DNA of 64,000 bases from Planococcus sp. 107-1 (lineage in GTDB: Bacteria > Bacillota > Bacilli > Bacillales_A > Planococcaceae): assembly GCF_021513255.1 (NCBI RefSeq), contig NZ_CP090977.1, forward strand, positions 1,984,001 to 2,048,000. Reading direction: 5' to 3'. The position numbers were made by a program, and so were the translations under genes. This document shows, one piece after another, positions 26,851 through 35,700 of this stretch. How positions within the stretch are numbered: the stretch's first letter is position 1; the number at the start of each line of letters is the position of its first letter. The notes beneath the pieces are model-generated. The model did no database searches and was not told where the DNA came from. It worked only from the letters and a program-made list of their open reading frames with translations.

Positions 26851-27752
26851 TTAAGCACGAGGATGAAATTGCGTATATACGTCTTTTAATCTTGTTTTGC
26901 TGACATGCGTATAAATTTGTGTTGTAGAGATATCGGCATGGCCAAGCATTTCCTGAACTGCCCGCAAATCCGCACCATTTTCAATTAAATGAGTCGCAAA
27001 CGAATGCCTAAGCGTATGCGGCGTCAACTCTTTCTGGATGCCGGCTTTTTGGGCATGCTGCTTGAGCAGTTTCCAAAATCCTTGTCGAGTCAAGCGTTTC
27101 CCGCGTTGATTGATGAACAGCGCATCGGTTTTTGTTTCCGCTTTCACAAGTTCTTGGCGCGGTCCATCCAAATAAACTTTACAAGCACTTAAGGCTGATT
27201 TTCCCAATGGAATGATTCGTTCTTTCCCGCCTTTGCCAAAGCACCGGACAAATCCCATCGTCAGGTTGATGTCATCTATATTTAAATTTATGCATTCACT
27301 GACCGCATGCCGCTTCCATAGAGAAGTTCCAGCATCGCCTGGTCGCGGATTCCATTCGCTTTTTTTGTATCCGGCGCTTGGATCAACGCATCCACTTCTT
27401 CAATAGATAAGACGTTCGGCAATTTCTTATCCATTTGAGGCATTTCTAAATGGACGGTAGGATCGTTGTCGACTACCCGTTCTCTAATAAGAAATTGGTG
27501 GAATGACCGGATAGAAGAAATGTGGCGGGCAACGGTCCTAGACGTTTTCGTATTTTCTTTCAAATGGCGCAAATGGTTTAAGATATGTACGCGTTCCACT
27601 TTTCTTAAGGAATCCAATTGCTCGACTTCTTTTAAATAATGCAAATAGCTTTTTAAATCACGTTCGTAGGAAACCAGCGTATTCGCAGCCAGTTGGCGTT
27701 CTACCCGCAGGAAATGCAAATAATCGTCTAGCGCATCTTGTGCATATTTCAT
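26851..27752 (-). pseudogene. xerD: Site-specific tyrosine recombinase XerD, single-base frameshift
   Basis: Chromosome-dimer resolvase acting at dif with a XerC-type (CodV) partner. The first frame holds the SAM-like DNA-binding domain (DYLHFLRVERQLAANTLVSY) up to LLYGSGMR, the next frame resumes at about [17 protein letters not shown] and carries the catalytic part: [11 protein letters not shown] (R and H), [13 protein letters not shown] with nucleophile Tyr. One missing G near 27303 (CGGTC for CGGGTC) explains it; restoring it gives 300 residues. XerD is nearly always intact in this group, so an error is likely. Confidence 0.9.
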
Positions 27753-27769
27753 CTTTTCCCCTCCTAATC

Positions 27770-27817
27770 CAAAATAGAAAAGGAAGGATGACCTTTAAAC
27801 GGCCGTCCTTCCTTTTC
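27770..27817 (-). terminator. Terminator of fur
   Basis: Perfect 12-bp stem GAAAAGGAAGGA / TCCTTCCTTTTC between fur and xerD; the loop is 17 bases and the T-rich tail is within the stem. Confidence 0.75.
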
Positions 27818-27824
27818 TCACCAA

Positions 27825-28286
27825 TCATTGGGACGAATCTTGTGAGTTGCGGTCATGGCAACGCCAGCAAATGCCATGAAACGTGAGACGGTGGTCTTTA
27901 ATTTGGAAATTCCACCGTTTTTCTACAACGGCCTCCACATCTTCAAGCAAATCTTCTTGTATTTCGTCTACTGCTCCGCACTCTATACAAACTAAATGGT
28001 GATGGAAGTGAGCTGCGCCTTCTTGGCGTAAATCGTAGCGCGAAACTCCGTCACCAAAATTGATTTTGTCGACAATTTTCAACTCTGTGAGTAATTCCAA
28101 TGTCCGATACACTGTGGCCAATCCGATTTCCGGTGCTATGTCTTTCACTAACAGGTAGACGTCTTCTGCACTCAAATGGTCTTCTTCATGGTTTAACAAG
28201 ATTCGGACAGTTGCTTCACGCTGTGGCGTCAGTTTGTAACTCGCAGCGTGCAACTGTTTTTTTATACGGTCAATCCTAGTTTCCAT
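27825..28286 (-). CDS. fur: Ferric uptake regulator
   Basis: A 153-residue Fur. The winged-helix part (KLTPQREATVRILLNHEEDHLS, EIGLATVYRTLELL) and metal-binding C-terminal part (GAAHFHHHLVCIECGAVDEI, HRLTFHGICWRCHDRN) are complete, including two CxxC zinc pairs. It closely resembles B. subtilis Fur in wording and position next to xerD and nudF. With Fe(II) it should repress iron-uptake genes. Confidence 0.95.
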   Translation of the reverse strand: METRIDRIKKQLHAASYKLTPQREATVRILLNHEEDHLSAEDVYLLVKDIAPEIGLATVYRTLELLTELKIVDKINFGDGVSRYDLRQEGAAHFHHHLVCIECGAVDEIQEDLLEDVEAVVEKRWNFQIKDHRLTFHGICWRCHDRNSQDSSQ

Positions 28287-28389
28287 GCGACGCCCTCCCC
28301 TAAACTGTCTTCATTATATCAAAAGACAGTTCTCATTTACAACAGATACAACCATTCTTTATTAAGAATGATTATAAATAAGAAGGAGT

Positions 28390-28941
28390 TCAATTCTCAT
28401 TTGCGATTTTCTGTTTTGCCCACAATACAGCAAAAGCCGTTTTAGCATCGTAAATGCGGTTCTCTTTCATCAATTGCTCTGCTTCTTCAATCGTCACTTC
28501 TAATAGTTCCACAAATTCATCGTCATCTAAAACCGCGCCTGAAGTCGATTTCTTTAATCCTGTTGCGGAATAGAGATGAATCACTTCATCTGCGAACCCG
28601 GGTGAAGTCGAAAATGATTGGATCAGTTCAAGATGATCTGCAGAATAGCCGGTTTCTTCTTCCAGTTCACGCATCGCCGTGTATTTCGGGTCTTCGCCTT
28701 TTTCAATTTTCCCAGCCGGAATTTCGATGATGGTCCGTTCGAGCGCTTTCCGGAATTGCTCTACCATAATTATTTTATGATCTTCCGTAATGGCAACCAA
28801 TGCGACAGCCCCTGGATGCTCGATCAGTTCGCGTTTCGATTGGTTGCCATTCGGCAAAATAACATCATCAACTTTCAAGTTAATGATTTTCCCTTCGTAA
28901 ATTCTTTCGGATTGGATCGTTTTTTCTTCAAATTTACTCAT
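28390..28941 (-). CDS. nudF: ADP-ribose pyrophosphatase (Nudix)
   Basis: A 183-residue Nudix hydrolase. The Nudix box G-x5-E-x7-REUxEExGU is complete in GKIEKGEDPKYTAMRELEEETGY (split for length: GKIEKGED then AMRELEEETGY). It should hydrolyse ADP-ribose to AMP and ribose 5-phosphate. ATG at 28941 (MSKFEEKTIQSERIYEG) is the family start with AGAGGC upstream; the longer open frame would run antisense into the aldo-keto reductase. It sits next to fur as in Bacillus. Confidence 0.9.
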   Translation of the reverse strand: MSKFEEKTIQSERIYEGKIINLKVDDVILPNGNQSKRELIEHPGAVALVAITEDHKIIMVEQFRKALERTIIEIPAGKIEKGEDPKYTAMRELEEETGYSADHLELIQSFSTSPGFADEVIHLYSATGLKKSTSGAVLDDDEFVELLEVTIEEAEQLMKENRIYDAKTAFAVLWAKQKIANEN

Positions 28942-29017
28942 GCTCTGCCTCTTTTCATTTGTGATTTCTCTATGGCAAAGTATACCATAAGGAAAACAAC
29001 AAATTAAACGAGGTGTA

Positions 29018-29923
29018 ATGATGAAGAAAAGAACTTTAGGGTCAAGCAACATCCAAGTGAGTGAAATCGGTTTTGGCTGCATGTCATTGCCGCAGAACCA
29101 GCAAGAAGCTGGAACCATTATCGACGCAGCTGTTTCTTCCGGCATCAATTATTTTGACACAGCTGATTTGTACAATAAAGGCAAAAATGAGGAGTTGGTC
29201 GGCAACTTGTTAAAACCTCATCGCCAGAACATCATCCTTGCCACCAAAGTCGGCAATCAGTGGGAACCCGAATCAGAAGATGTGAAATGGAACGCCACTA
29301 AATCCTATATTACGGAGCAAGTGCATCATAGTTTGCGACGCCTCCAAACGGATTATATCGACCTTTATCAACTTCATGGCGGAATGATTACCGATCATAT
29401 CGATGAAACGATTGAAGCTTTCGAATCGTTGAAAAAAGAAGGCTTGATTCGGGAATATGGCATTTCGTCTATTCGGCCGAATGTTATAAAGCGTTATCTT
29501 GAAAAAAGTAATATCGCTTCGATTATGATGCAATACAGTCTTTTGGACCGAAGACCTGAGGAATATTTAGAGGCTATCGAGTCGGCTGGCCGTTCTGTCG
29601 TTACACGCGGCAGCCTCGCAAAAGGAATGTTGACCAGTGAAGGATTGAAGCGTGCAACAAAATCAGGCAGCTATCTGACTTATCAGGAAGGCCAACTCGT
29701 GAATATAGTAGAGGAATTGACGAATATCCATCCGAGCCTTCACGCCCTTTCAGTGCACTCTGTGTTGCAGCAGCCTGCCATCGCATCCATCGTTGCAGGC
29801 GCCAGTTCTCCTTCTCAAATAGAAGCTACTCTGCAAGCCTATGAAACGGCTGTGTCACCTGAACAAATTAACGAGGCACTTAGCCTAACCAAACAAGACC
29901 GATATAAAGAACATCGCGAGTAA
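29018..29923 (+). CDS. Aldo/keto reductase
   Basis: A 301-residue NAD(P)H-dependent oxidoreductase with the family signatures FGCMSLPQ, FDTADLYNKGKNEELVG (catalytic Asp/Tyr), ATKVG (Lys), and LYQLHG (His). It is of the type often annotated as general AKR in Bacillales, without a known substrate. The ribosome binding site GAGGTG precedes ATG-ATG. It is divergent from nudF with 76 bp between. A strong hairpin follows. Confidence 0.85.
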   Translation: MMKKRTLGSSNIQVSEIGFGCMSLPQNQQEAGTIIDAAVSSGINYFDTADLYNKGKNEELVGNLLKPHRQNIILATKVGNQWEPESEDVKWNATKSYITEQVHHSLRRLQTDYIDLYQLHGGMITDHIDETIEAFESLKKEGLIREYGISSIRPNVIKRYLEKSNIASIMMQYSLLDRRPEEYLEAIESAGRSVVTRGSLAKGMLTSEGLKRATKSGSYLTYQEGQLVNIVEELTNIHPSLHALSVHSVLQQPAIASIVAGASSPSQIEATLQAYETAVSPEQINEALSLTKQDRYKEHRE

Positions 29924-29930
29924 CTTAAAA

Positions 29931-29965
29931 AAGGCTGTCGGCGAATACGCCGGCAGCCTTTTTTG
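29931..29965 (+). terminator. Terminator of the aldo/keto reductase gene
   Basis: Stem GGCTGTCGGCG / CGCCGGCAGCC (one mismatch), AATA loop, six T residues. A runs before it allow use by the opposing methyltransferase gene too. Confidence 0.9.
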
Positions 29966-29969
29966 TATT

Positions 29970-30574
29970 TCACTGTGAAGGCAGAAAGTCGTTTAAACAG
30001 TCAATTTTCAAAACCCAGCCTTTATAATACGTTTCTATTACTGTTACCGACAGTTTCGAATTTTGTATCAACGCTAGTGTATCCCGGTTTAAATGACAAC
30101 CGCCAAATGCTTTTTTCCAAAGCGGCGTCATCAAATCCTGTGCTTTTCCCATTATTGGCTGCGGCATCCGCACATGTTCAAGAAAAAGATCCTTGCACCA
30201 GGTTTCGCTACCCGCTGAATTTCCTCAAGCGCCTTTTGAGGATCAGGGATCGTACAAAATACGAGAGTCGCTACGACCGTATCAAACACATTCTCATTAA
30301 AGGGCAATTGTTCTGCTTTAGCAACATGGAGATGGATAGGCGCTTTTGCCATTTTGACTTGTTTGCGTGACCGGCTAACTCTTCTTTCATCCGGTTCAAT
30401 GGCATCTACGCTTAACGCATTTTTATAAAAAGGAAAGTTCGCTCCTGTGCCGGATCCAATTTCCAGCACATGGCCATAAGCATTTCCGCCGATTGCTGCT
30501 CTTAACTGAGTGATGCCTGTTTTCCTTGGAAGTTGATTTGAATGTCCGGCCTGGCTGCTATATTTTTCTTTCAT
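29970..30574 (-). pseudogene. Class I SAM-dependent methyltransferase, single-base frameshift
   Basis: UbiE/small-molecule type methyltransferase. The first frame holds SAM motif I VLEIGSGTGANFPFY, motif II-III (IEPDERRV, AEQLPFNENVFDTVVATLVF) and PGARIFFL, then breaks near 30179, where a missing G (TTGAAC for TTGGAAC) would restore EHVRMPQPIMGKAQ. The last part (WKKAFGGCHLNRDT ... YKGWVLKIDC) is typical of methyltransferases similar to those acting on phospholipids or quinones. Corrected length is 201. Substrate unknown. Confidence 0.8.
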
Positions 30575-30807
30575 CTCTTCCCCTTCTCTCTTTTTTCAGA
30601 AGCATGATCTGCCGATTTACACTGAATTTTATGCGTAGCATGAAATAAAAAAAAGTCTTTACGCTCGCCTGTTCAATAGGAGAAAAAAATTTTATGAAGC
30701 TATTGTCATCAAGATTCCCCTTCCCCTTAACCTCTAAACTGAATAAATGCATAGTTTAAAGTGAAATAGGGAAAATGCTTTAGAAGACAATATGGGAGGT
30801 GCAGCAA

Positions 30808-31134
30808 ATGGAAAAACTTATTACAGCAGAAGAAACTACAAATTTTATGAAGCAGCCCGGCTTGAATTTCCTTTATATCCTAAGCCCGTCCTGAAGTGTT
30901 TGCCATGCACTGCTTCCTCAGGTTGAGGAAGTGTTGAATGATTTCCCGAAAATCCAAACGAAAACGGTTGATGTAACGGATCAGCCAGAACTTGCTGGTC
31001 AACTATCGATCTTCACAGCACCTGTTTTACTGCTTTTTGATCAAGGATTGGAATTATTAAGAGAAGCACGATTTGTACATCTCCAAGAGCTCGAAAGAAA
31101 AATCGATAAAATCTATTGGTCTTATTATGGCTAA
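30808..31134 (+). pseudogene. Thioredoxin-like protein with in-frame TGA at the first CxxC position
   Basis: From ATG 30808 (GGGAGGT upstream) the frame reads MEKLITAEETTNFMKQPGLN, then FLYILSPS, TGA, SVCHALLPQVEEVLNDFP and continues to VHLQELERKIDKIYWSYYG at 31134. In thioredoxin-like relatives the TGA position would be the first Cys of a C-x-x-C motif (here TGA-S-V-C). The cis-Pro region FTAPVLLLF is present. So this is a 108-residue thioredoxin-fold protein broken by a nonsense codon, a sequencing error, or, less likely, a selenocysteine codon: an 8-bp hairpin with loop GGT lies 18 bases after the TGA (see findings). Confidence 0.7.
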
Positions 31135-31162
31135 GATAAAACTTCCATAATAGACTTACTTC

Positions 31163-31197
31163 AACCATCGACATTTTTATGTCGATGGTTTTTCTTT
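31163..31197 (+). terminator. Terminator of the thioredoxin-like gene
   Basis: Stem ACCATCGACAT / ATGTCGATGGT with T4 loop, followed by TTTTCTTTTC. Confidence 0.92.
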
Positions 31198-31451
31198 TCT
31201 TCCACCACTTCAATTAATTTCCTCTTAAAAAAGTTATTTTTTTGTTTCCGATGCCTTTTTAACTAATTCAAAAGAATCATTTTACGATAAATTAACCAAA
31301 TATTTTAATTTTTAATAGGTTTTTATATGTGCTTTTATGTTATTATCAAAAACAATAAGTTATTTGAATATTCAAAATAGACTTATCAATTATTTACAGC
31401 TTATTAATGCTTTTTTCTAAATTGACGGATCACTATTGAGGAGGATGGATT
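31198..31451. other. AT-rich leader of the SLH protein gene
   Basis: Between the thioredoxin-like gene and the SLH metallophosphoesterase lie about 250 very AT-rich bases. They end in GAGGAGG ahead of ATG 31452 and probably hold its promoter; several TATTAT/TATAAT-like hexamers exist and I cannot choose among them. No small gene or structured RNA was recognised. Confidence 0.4.
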
Positions 31452-33902
31452 ATGACGAAAAAATTCTTTACCTATGCAGCGGCTGCCGCAATGACTTTTA
31501 GCCTCATTGCGCCAGTGCCGACCTTAGCTGCCGATTCAGCTTTTACAGAAGTAGCACCTGCGAACGCCGCTGCCGATGTTTACCGAAACGCTTCATTAGA
31601 AGCCGTTGTGAGTAACAACGACCCGGTTGAAGCTGTTGAATTCATGCAAGGAGATTTTAAGGATTTTTCCACTGACGGCATTAAAGCGAAAGCAAATGTA
31701 GCAGGTGAAGAAAAAGAAGCGACTCCTGAAAACAAAGCTGAACTAGCTTCAGACGATGGCAAATACTTTACGACTGCCTCTGATCAGGGGGATTCTTTCC
31801 AGACTTTCGAAGTTGATGCCGGAAAACTTGAAAAAGGCGGATCGGCTGAAATCAATTGGCAAGGAAAAACATTGCCTGATTCAACGCTTTCCATTTCAGT
31901 TTGGGACCATTCCAAAACTGAATGGGTTAAAGTGACTGAAAAAAAATCCGATAGCAAAGGTAGCGAAATCGATTTCTCTATTAATGTTTCGGATACAAAA
32001 TTCATGGACGCCGGAAAAATCCTGGTAAAAGTTCAAAATGAACTGAAGAATACTGCTCCTTCTAAAGAAGAATTCTCATTACTATGGTTTACAGATACCC
32101 AGTTCTACGCAAGGCTCTTCCCGGAAAATTGGGACAAAGTCACAGATTTCATCATTGATCAATACAACAAAGACCGCTTCGAATATGTGATCAATACAGG
32201 AGACTTGGTGGATACCCCGGATAGCGAAGAAGAATGGGCTGTCGCCAAGAAAAACCTGGACCGAATGGATGCAGCCAAAATTCCATACGGCGTATTAGCT
32301 GGAAACCATGATGTTCAGCATAAGTCCGATATGCGCATAGACTACACCTATTTCCATAAATATGCCGGTGCTGATCGCTTCGAAGGAAAGTACTGGTACG
32401 GCGAGAACATGAATAATAATCAAAATCATTATGATTTGATGACCTTGAATGGCCATGAATTCGTCTTCCTGTATCTTGGATTTGGATTAGAGGATAAACC
32501 GGAAACCATCGAATGGGCAAACCGTGTGTTGGCAGAGCATGCGGAGAAAAATGCTGTACTGAATATGCATCAATACCTGGCGCACAACGGCAGCCTTGAT
32601 CCTGGGATTCCTACAGTCGTCTATAACAAAGTAGTCGTTCCAAATGAAAACGTGAAACTTGTTCTTTCTGGCCATTTTAATGGAGCTAAAAAGAAAATCT
32701 CTAAATTGCAGAACGAAGATGGTTCAGAGCGTGAAGTATTGCAAGTAATGGGGAATTATCAAGGCGTAGGTGAAGGCGGCGATGGCTATCTTCGATTCGT
32801 TGATTTCAAACCTGAAACAGAGGAAATTGAATTCACGGCGATTTCCGCTATCACTGGAGACATTGACCACTATGAACCTGAAGATTCCTTCACTGGCAAA
32901 TACGACTTAGTCGATTGGGAACCGAATCAAGAAGCGATCGCTAAAAACAAAAAAGAAGTCTCAACCGATTATGTCTCCGCTGAAATCTATAAAGAAAAAG
33001 AGATTGGTGTAGATGAAGAGCTGGAAAAAGGCAAAGCTTCAGCAGAATGGAAAAACCTTGAACCAAAAACAAAATATTTCTGGTACATGAATGCTTATAC
33101 GGAAAACAGTGAATTCAAATCAGATATTTATGAATTCACAACAGGCACTGAAGCTGGACCTGTAAAACCGACTCCTGAGCCAGACCCTGAGCCTGAAACA
33201 CCAACGAACCCAGGAACTCCGACAAATCCGGGCAACCCTGGTGGCGGTGGTGGTGGTACAACACCTGACCCTGGTAATCCCGGCGGTGGCGGTTCGACTC
33301 CTGTCCCGACACCGACACCAGATCCAACACCTGTTCCAACGCCAACGCCTGACCCTGGCCCTGCTCCAGATCCTGGCCCAGTTCCGGCACCCGTTGCCTT
33401 TACTGATGTCGCTAAGAAATACATGCCTTCTGTAATGTACTTAATCCAAGAGGATATTACAAAAGGATACTCCAACAGCAAATTCGGTACGGGTGATCCA
33501 ATCAAACGTGTAGATGCTGCCATCATGTTAGCCAAAGCACTTAAACTGAATCTAGATGATGAGCCATCCGGATTTAAAGATGTGCCGAAGCGCGGCATCG
33601 AATATGTAAATGCTTTGAAAGCTGAAGGCATCATCAACGGGAAATCAGCTGTGGAATTCGGTTCGAACGATTTGATTACACGCGGCGAAATGGCGATTAT
33701 GTTGACAAGAGCGTACCGCATGAATGCCGTTACTAAAGATACCGCATTTACAGATGTGGGTGGACGTTACCGCGACGCAGTTGCTGCATTAGTTGAGTAT
33801 CAGATTACTAATGGGAAAACGGCAACTACCTTTGGAACCGTTGACCCCATTACACGCGGCGATTACGCGATCTTCCTTTACAAATTGAATGATATGAATT
33901 AA
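31452..33902 (+). CDS. Secreted metallophosphoesterase with proline-rich linker and three SLH domains
   Basis: An 816-residue surface protein. Residues 1-27 are a signal peptide (KK ... AAAAAMTFSLIAPVPTLAA). A beta-rich domain (30-205) is followed by a calcineurin-like phosphoesterase (about 208-480) with LWFTDTQF, VINTGDLVD, LAGNHDVQ, MHQYLAHN and SGHFNGA; the usual DxH is DTQ and the final GHxH is GHFN. A short domain (FWYMNAYTENSEF) precedes a Pro/Thr/Gly linker (about 572-650). Three SLH modules (VAFTDVAKKYMPSVMYLI; FKDVPKRGIEYVNAL; FTDVGGRYRDAVAALV) end the protein and should bind pyruvylated wall polymer. Substrate unknown. No neighbour suggests a role. Confidence 0.85.
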   Translation: MTKKFFTYAAAAAMTFSLIAPVPTLAADSAFTEVAPANAAADVYRNASLEAVVSNNDPVEAVEFMQGDFKDFSTDGIKAKANVAGEEKEATPENKAELASDDGKYFTTASDQGDSFQTFEVDAGKLEKGGSAEINWQGKTLPDSTLSISVWDHSKTEWVKVTEKKSDSKGSEIDFSINVSDTKFMDAGKILVKVQNELKNTAPSKEEFSLLWFTDTQFYARLFPENWDKVTDFIIDQYNKDRFEYVINTGDLVDTPDSEEEWAVAKKNLDRMDAAKIPYGVLAGNHDVQHKSDMRIDYTYFHKYAGADRFEGKYWYGENMNNNQNHYDLMTLNGHEFVFLYLGFGLEDKPETIEWANRVLAEHAEKNAVLNMHQYLAHNGSLDPGIPTVVYNKVVVPNENVKLVLSGHFNGAKKKISKLQNEDGSEREVLQVMGNYQGVGEGGDGYLRFVDFKPETEEIEFTAISAITGDIDHYEPEDSFTGKYDLVDWEPNQEAIAKNKKEVSTDYVSAEIYKEKEIGVDEELEKGKASAEWKNLEPKTKYFWYMNAYTENSEFKSDIYEFTTGTEAGPVKPTPEPDPEPETPTNPGTPTNPGNPGGGGGGTTPDPGNPGGGGSTPVPTPTPDPTPVPTPTPDPGPAPDPGPVPAPVAFTDVAKKYMPSVMYLIQEDITKGYSNSKFGTGDPIKRVDAAIMLAKALKLNLDDEPSGFKDVPKRGIEYVNALKAEGIINGKSAVEFGSNDLITRGEMAIMLTRAYRMNAVTKDTAFTDVGGRYRDAVAALVEYQITNGKTATTFGTVDPITRGDYAIFLYKLNDMN

Positions 33903-33910
33903 CTGCTTTA

Positions 33911-33962
33911 AAATGCAAAACACGCAGCGCTTTTTAAAGGGCTGCGTGTTTTGCATTTACAG
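33911..33962 (+). terminator. Terminator of the SLH protein gene
   Basis: A perfect 18-bp stem (AAATGCAAAACACGCAGC and its complement) with a 12-base loop. There is no long T run beyond it, but the stem's own 3' arm is T-rich. Confidence 0.8.
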
Positions 33963-34050
33963 CGAATTAGTTGTTTGCATCCGAAAATTCGGGAATATAG
34001 TTTTTAAACGGCCAGTTAACTCAATAATCACTAAATTGGAGGGACGGCGA

Positions 34051-34562
34051 ATGGCTGAAGCAGGCAGAACTTTTCCAGCAACTTACTCTATGGCGCCCAT
34101 CATTTACCACGGACCTAAGAAAAAAAGACTCTCAACTGGAAAAATTATTCTCGGCAGTGTTGCGGTATTTACAGTGCTCGGAGGCTTTATAGCGGATATG
34201 AACAAAACACATATGAAAAACCCCGATTGGCCGCCTCATGCGAAATTCCATGATGCTATGTCAATTACCCTTGGCGCGTTTCTCGGTACGGCCAGTTTAT
34301 ACTTTCTTAGCCGTAAAACATTCGATTCACACCAAGATATTCAGCTTTCCGCACTGCTGCCTTCAATGTATTGGGCAGCTCAAGGCGTCAGCTTTTTTTA
34401 CCGCAAACATCCGGGATGGAAGCTGAATTTCCTCAATACGTCCCGAAAGTTCAAGGACTCTTGGTCAATGAGAAATTTGCATCCATTGCGATGCTTGCTT
34501 TAACTGGCATAGGCTATACGATGGAAAACCTGCCATCGGGCCAGTCCCTGTCAAATCGTTAA
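34051..34562 (+). pseudogene. Unknown membrane protein, single-base frameshift
   Basis: Not recognised. ATG 34051 with GGAGGG upstream opens MAEAGRTFPATYSMAPIIYH, a KKKR stretch, then two hydrophobic segments (IILGSVAVFTVLGGFIADM; SITLGAFLGTASLYFL). The first frame goes wrong at a run of seven T (34393-34399). With eight T it would continue FFLPQTSGMEAEFPQYVPKV to 34562, giving 170 residues and a third hydrophobic segment (FASIAMLALTGIGYTM). A strong terminator follows. It is probably a small membrane protein of the family's accessory genome. Confidence 0.6.
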
Positions 34563-34566
34563 AGCA

Positions 34567-34604
34567 AAAGCAAGGCCACCCTATTTCGGATGGCCTTGCT
34601 TTTT
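34567..34604 (+). terminator. Bidirectional terminator
   Basis: Stem AGCAAGGCCA / TGGCCTTGCT with further inner pairing and T5, between the membrane protein gene (plus) and the SorC-type regulator gene (minus); A run on the other side allows both. Confidence 0.9.
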
Positions 34605-35540
34605 CACGTAATCAAATCAGCTGTTACATCATCAATCACCAATACATTTAAGTAATTGCCATTTAGCGCAGCTCGTATGCTTTCCACTTTATGGGAACCT
34701 TCTACAATGCCAATTACTTCCGGAATTTTTTTATATTCATTAATATCGAGGCCGATGACCAATTCGTTTAACGGGTGTTTGATTTCATTGCCAGACTGGT
34801 CATAGAAACGTGAACCGATATCCCCTATCGCCCCCGCTTCCTTCAATGATTCTAAATCCTCTCCCGTCAAATACTGCATCGTAGCCATTGTCGAACCTTC
34901 ATAGGGGTTGCCGATTCCCACTACTGCCATATCAACATTTCGCCCTTCTTCCAGAACCATCGCAATATCCTCCGATTCGATTAAGCGGCGTTTCAATTCA
35001 GCTGTCTCGACCATTGCCGGAGCATAGAGATAGGAGCAACCTGTATTCATTTTTTGAGAAAGCTGATAAGCTAGCAAATTCGAATGAATTTCCACCAGGC
35101 TTCTTCCCATCCCTCCAACTAGCGGAATGATTTTCAGCTGTTGATGCTGCTCATATGGATATTCCTGAACAAACTTAGCCAATGTGCTCCCCAGGAAATG
35201 CCCAGCGACTTTTTTCCGTTAATATTTTTGGATATGTAAAAAGACGCCGCTTTTCCTAAAGAATGCTTAATCATTTCAGGATCTCGTCCTGCAGCTGGAA
35301 CCACAATCGCTTCTTTCAATTGGTATTTCTTTTCAAGGCGATGTTCTAATTCGACTGTATGTGCATTTTCGTCTTTGATATAAATTTCAACTATGCCATT
35401 TTCACGCGCTTTGTTCAGCAATTTGGAGATCACCGGGTGGAAACCCCCATTTTTTTTGCGATTTCTGCCTGTGTCAGCCCGTCAAAATAATAGAGCCTTG
35501 ATACTTTTACAATTTGCCTGCGTTCGTCCCAATTCATCAT
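34604..35540 (-). pseudogene. SorC/DeoR-type sugar-binding transcriptional regulator, two frameshifts
   Basis: Likely regulator of the adjoining catabolic island. The N-terminus MMNWDERRQIVKVSRLYYFD and GLTQAEIAKKMGVS is the helix-turn-helix of SorC-family proteins. It breaks near 35437 before PVISKLLNKARENG. The ligand domain (IEIYIKDENAH ... LGISWG) breaks again near 35190, where one G is missing (TGGGGAGC for TGGGGGAGC), and continues TLAKFVQEYPYEQHQQLKII to 34604. With both restored it has 312 residues, usual for the family, whose members bind phosphosugars. It lies 160 bp after the E3 gene on the same strand. Confidence 0.82.
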
Positions 35541-35700
35541 CAATGCACCTTCTCATTTTAATAAAACTTAAAAAGCGAATGGATTAACATGTGGACCGCT
35601 TTCATTTTCAAAAGCAATTCTGCTAACTCCTCTCAAGGCAAGGGATTTACTCGTTGCCTCATCTTGCTCTATTATAGGACGCAATGGCCACTTCTGGCAA

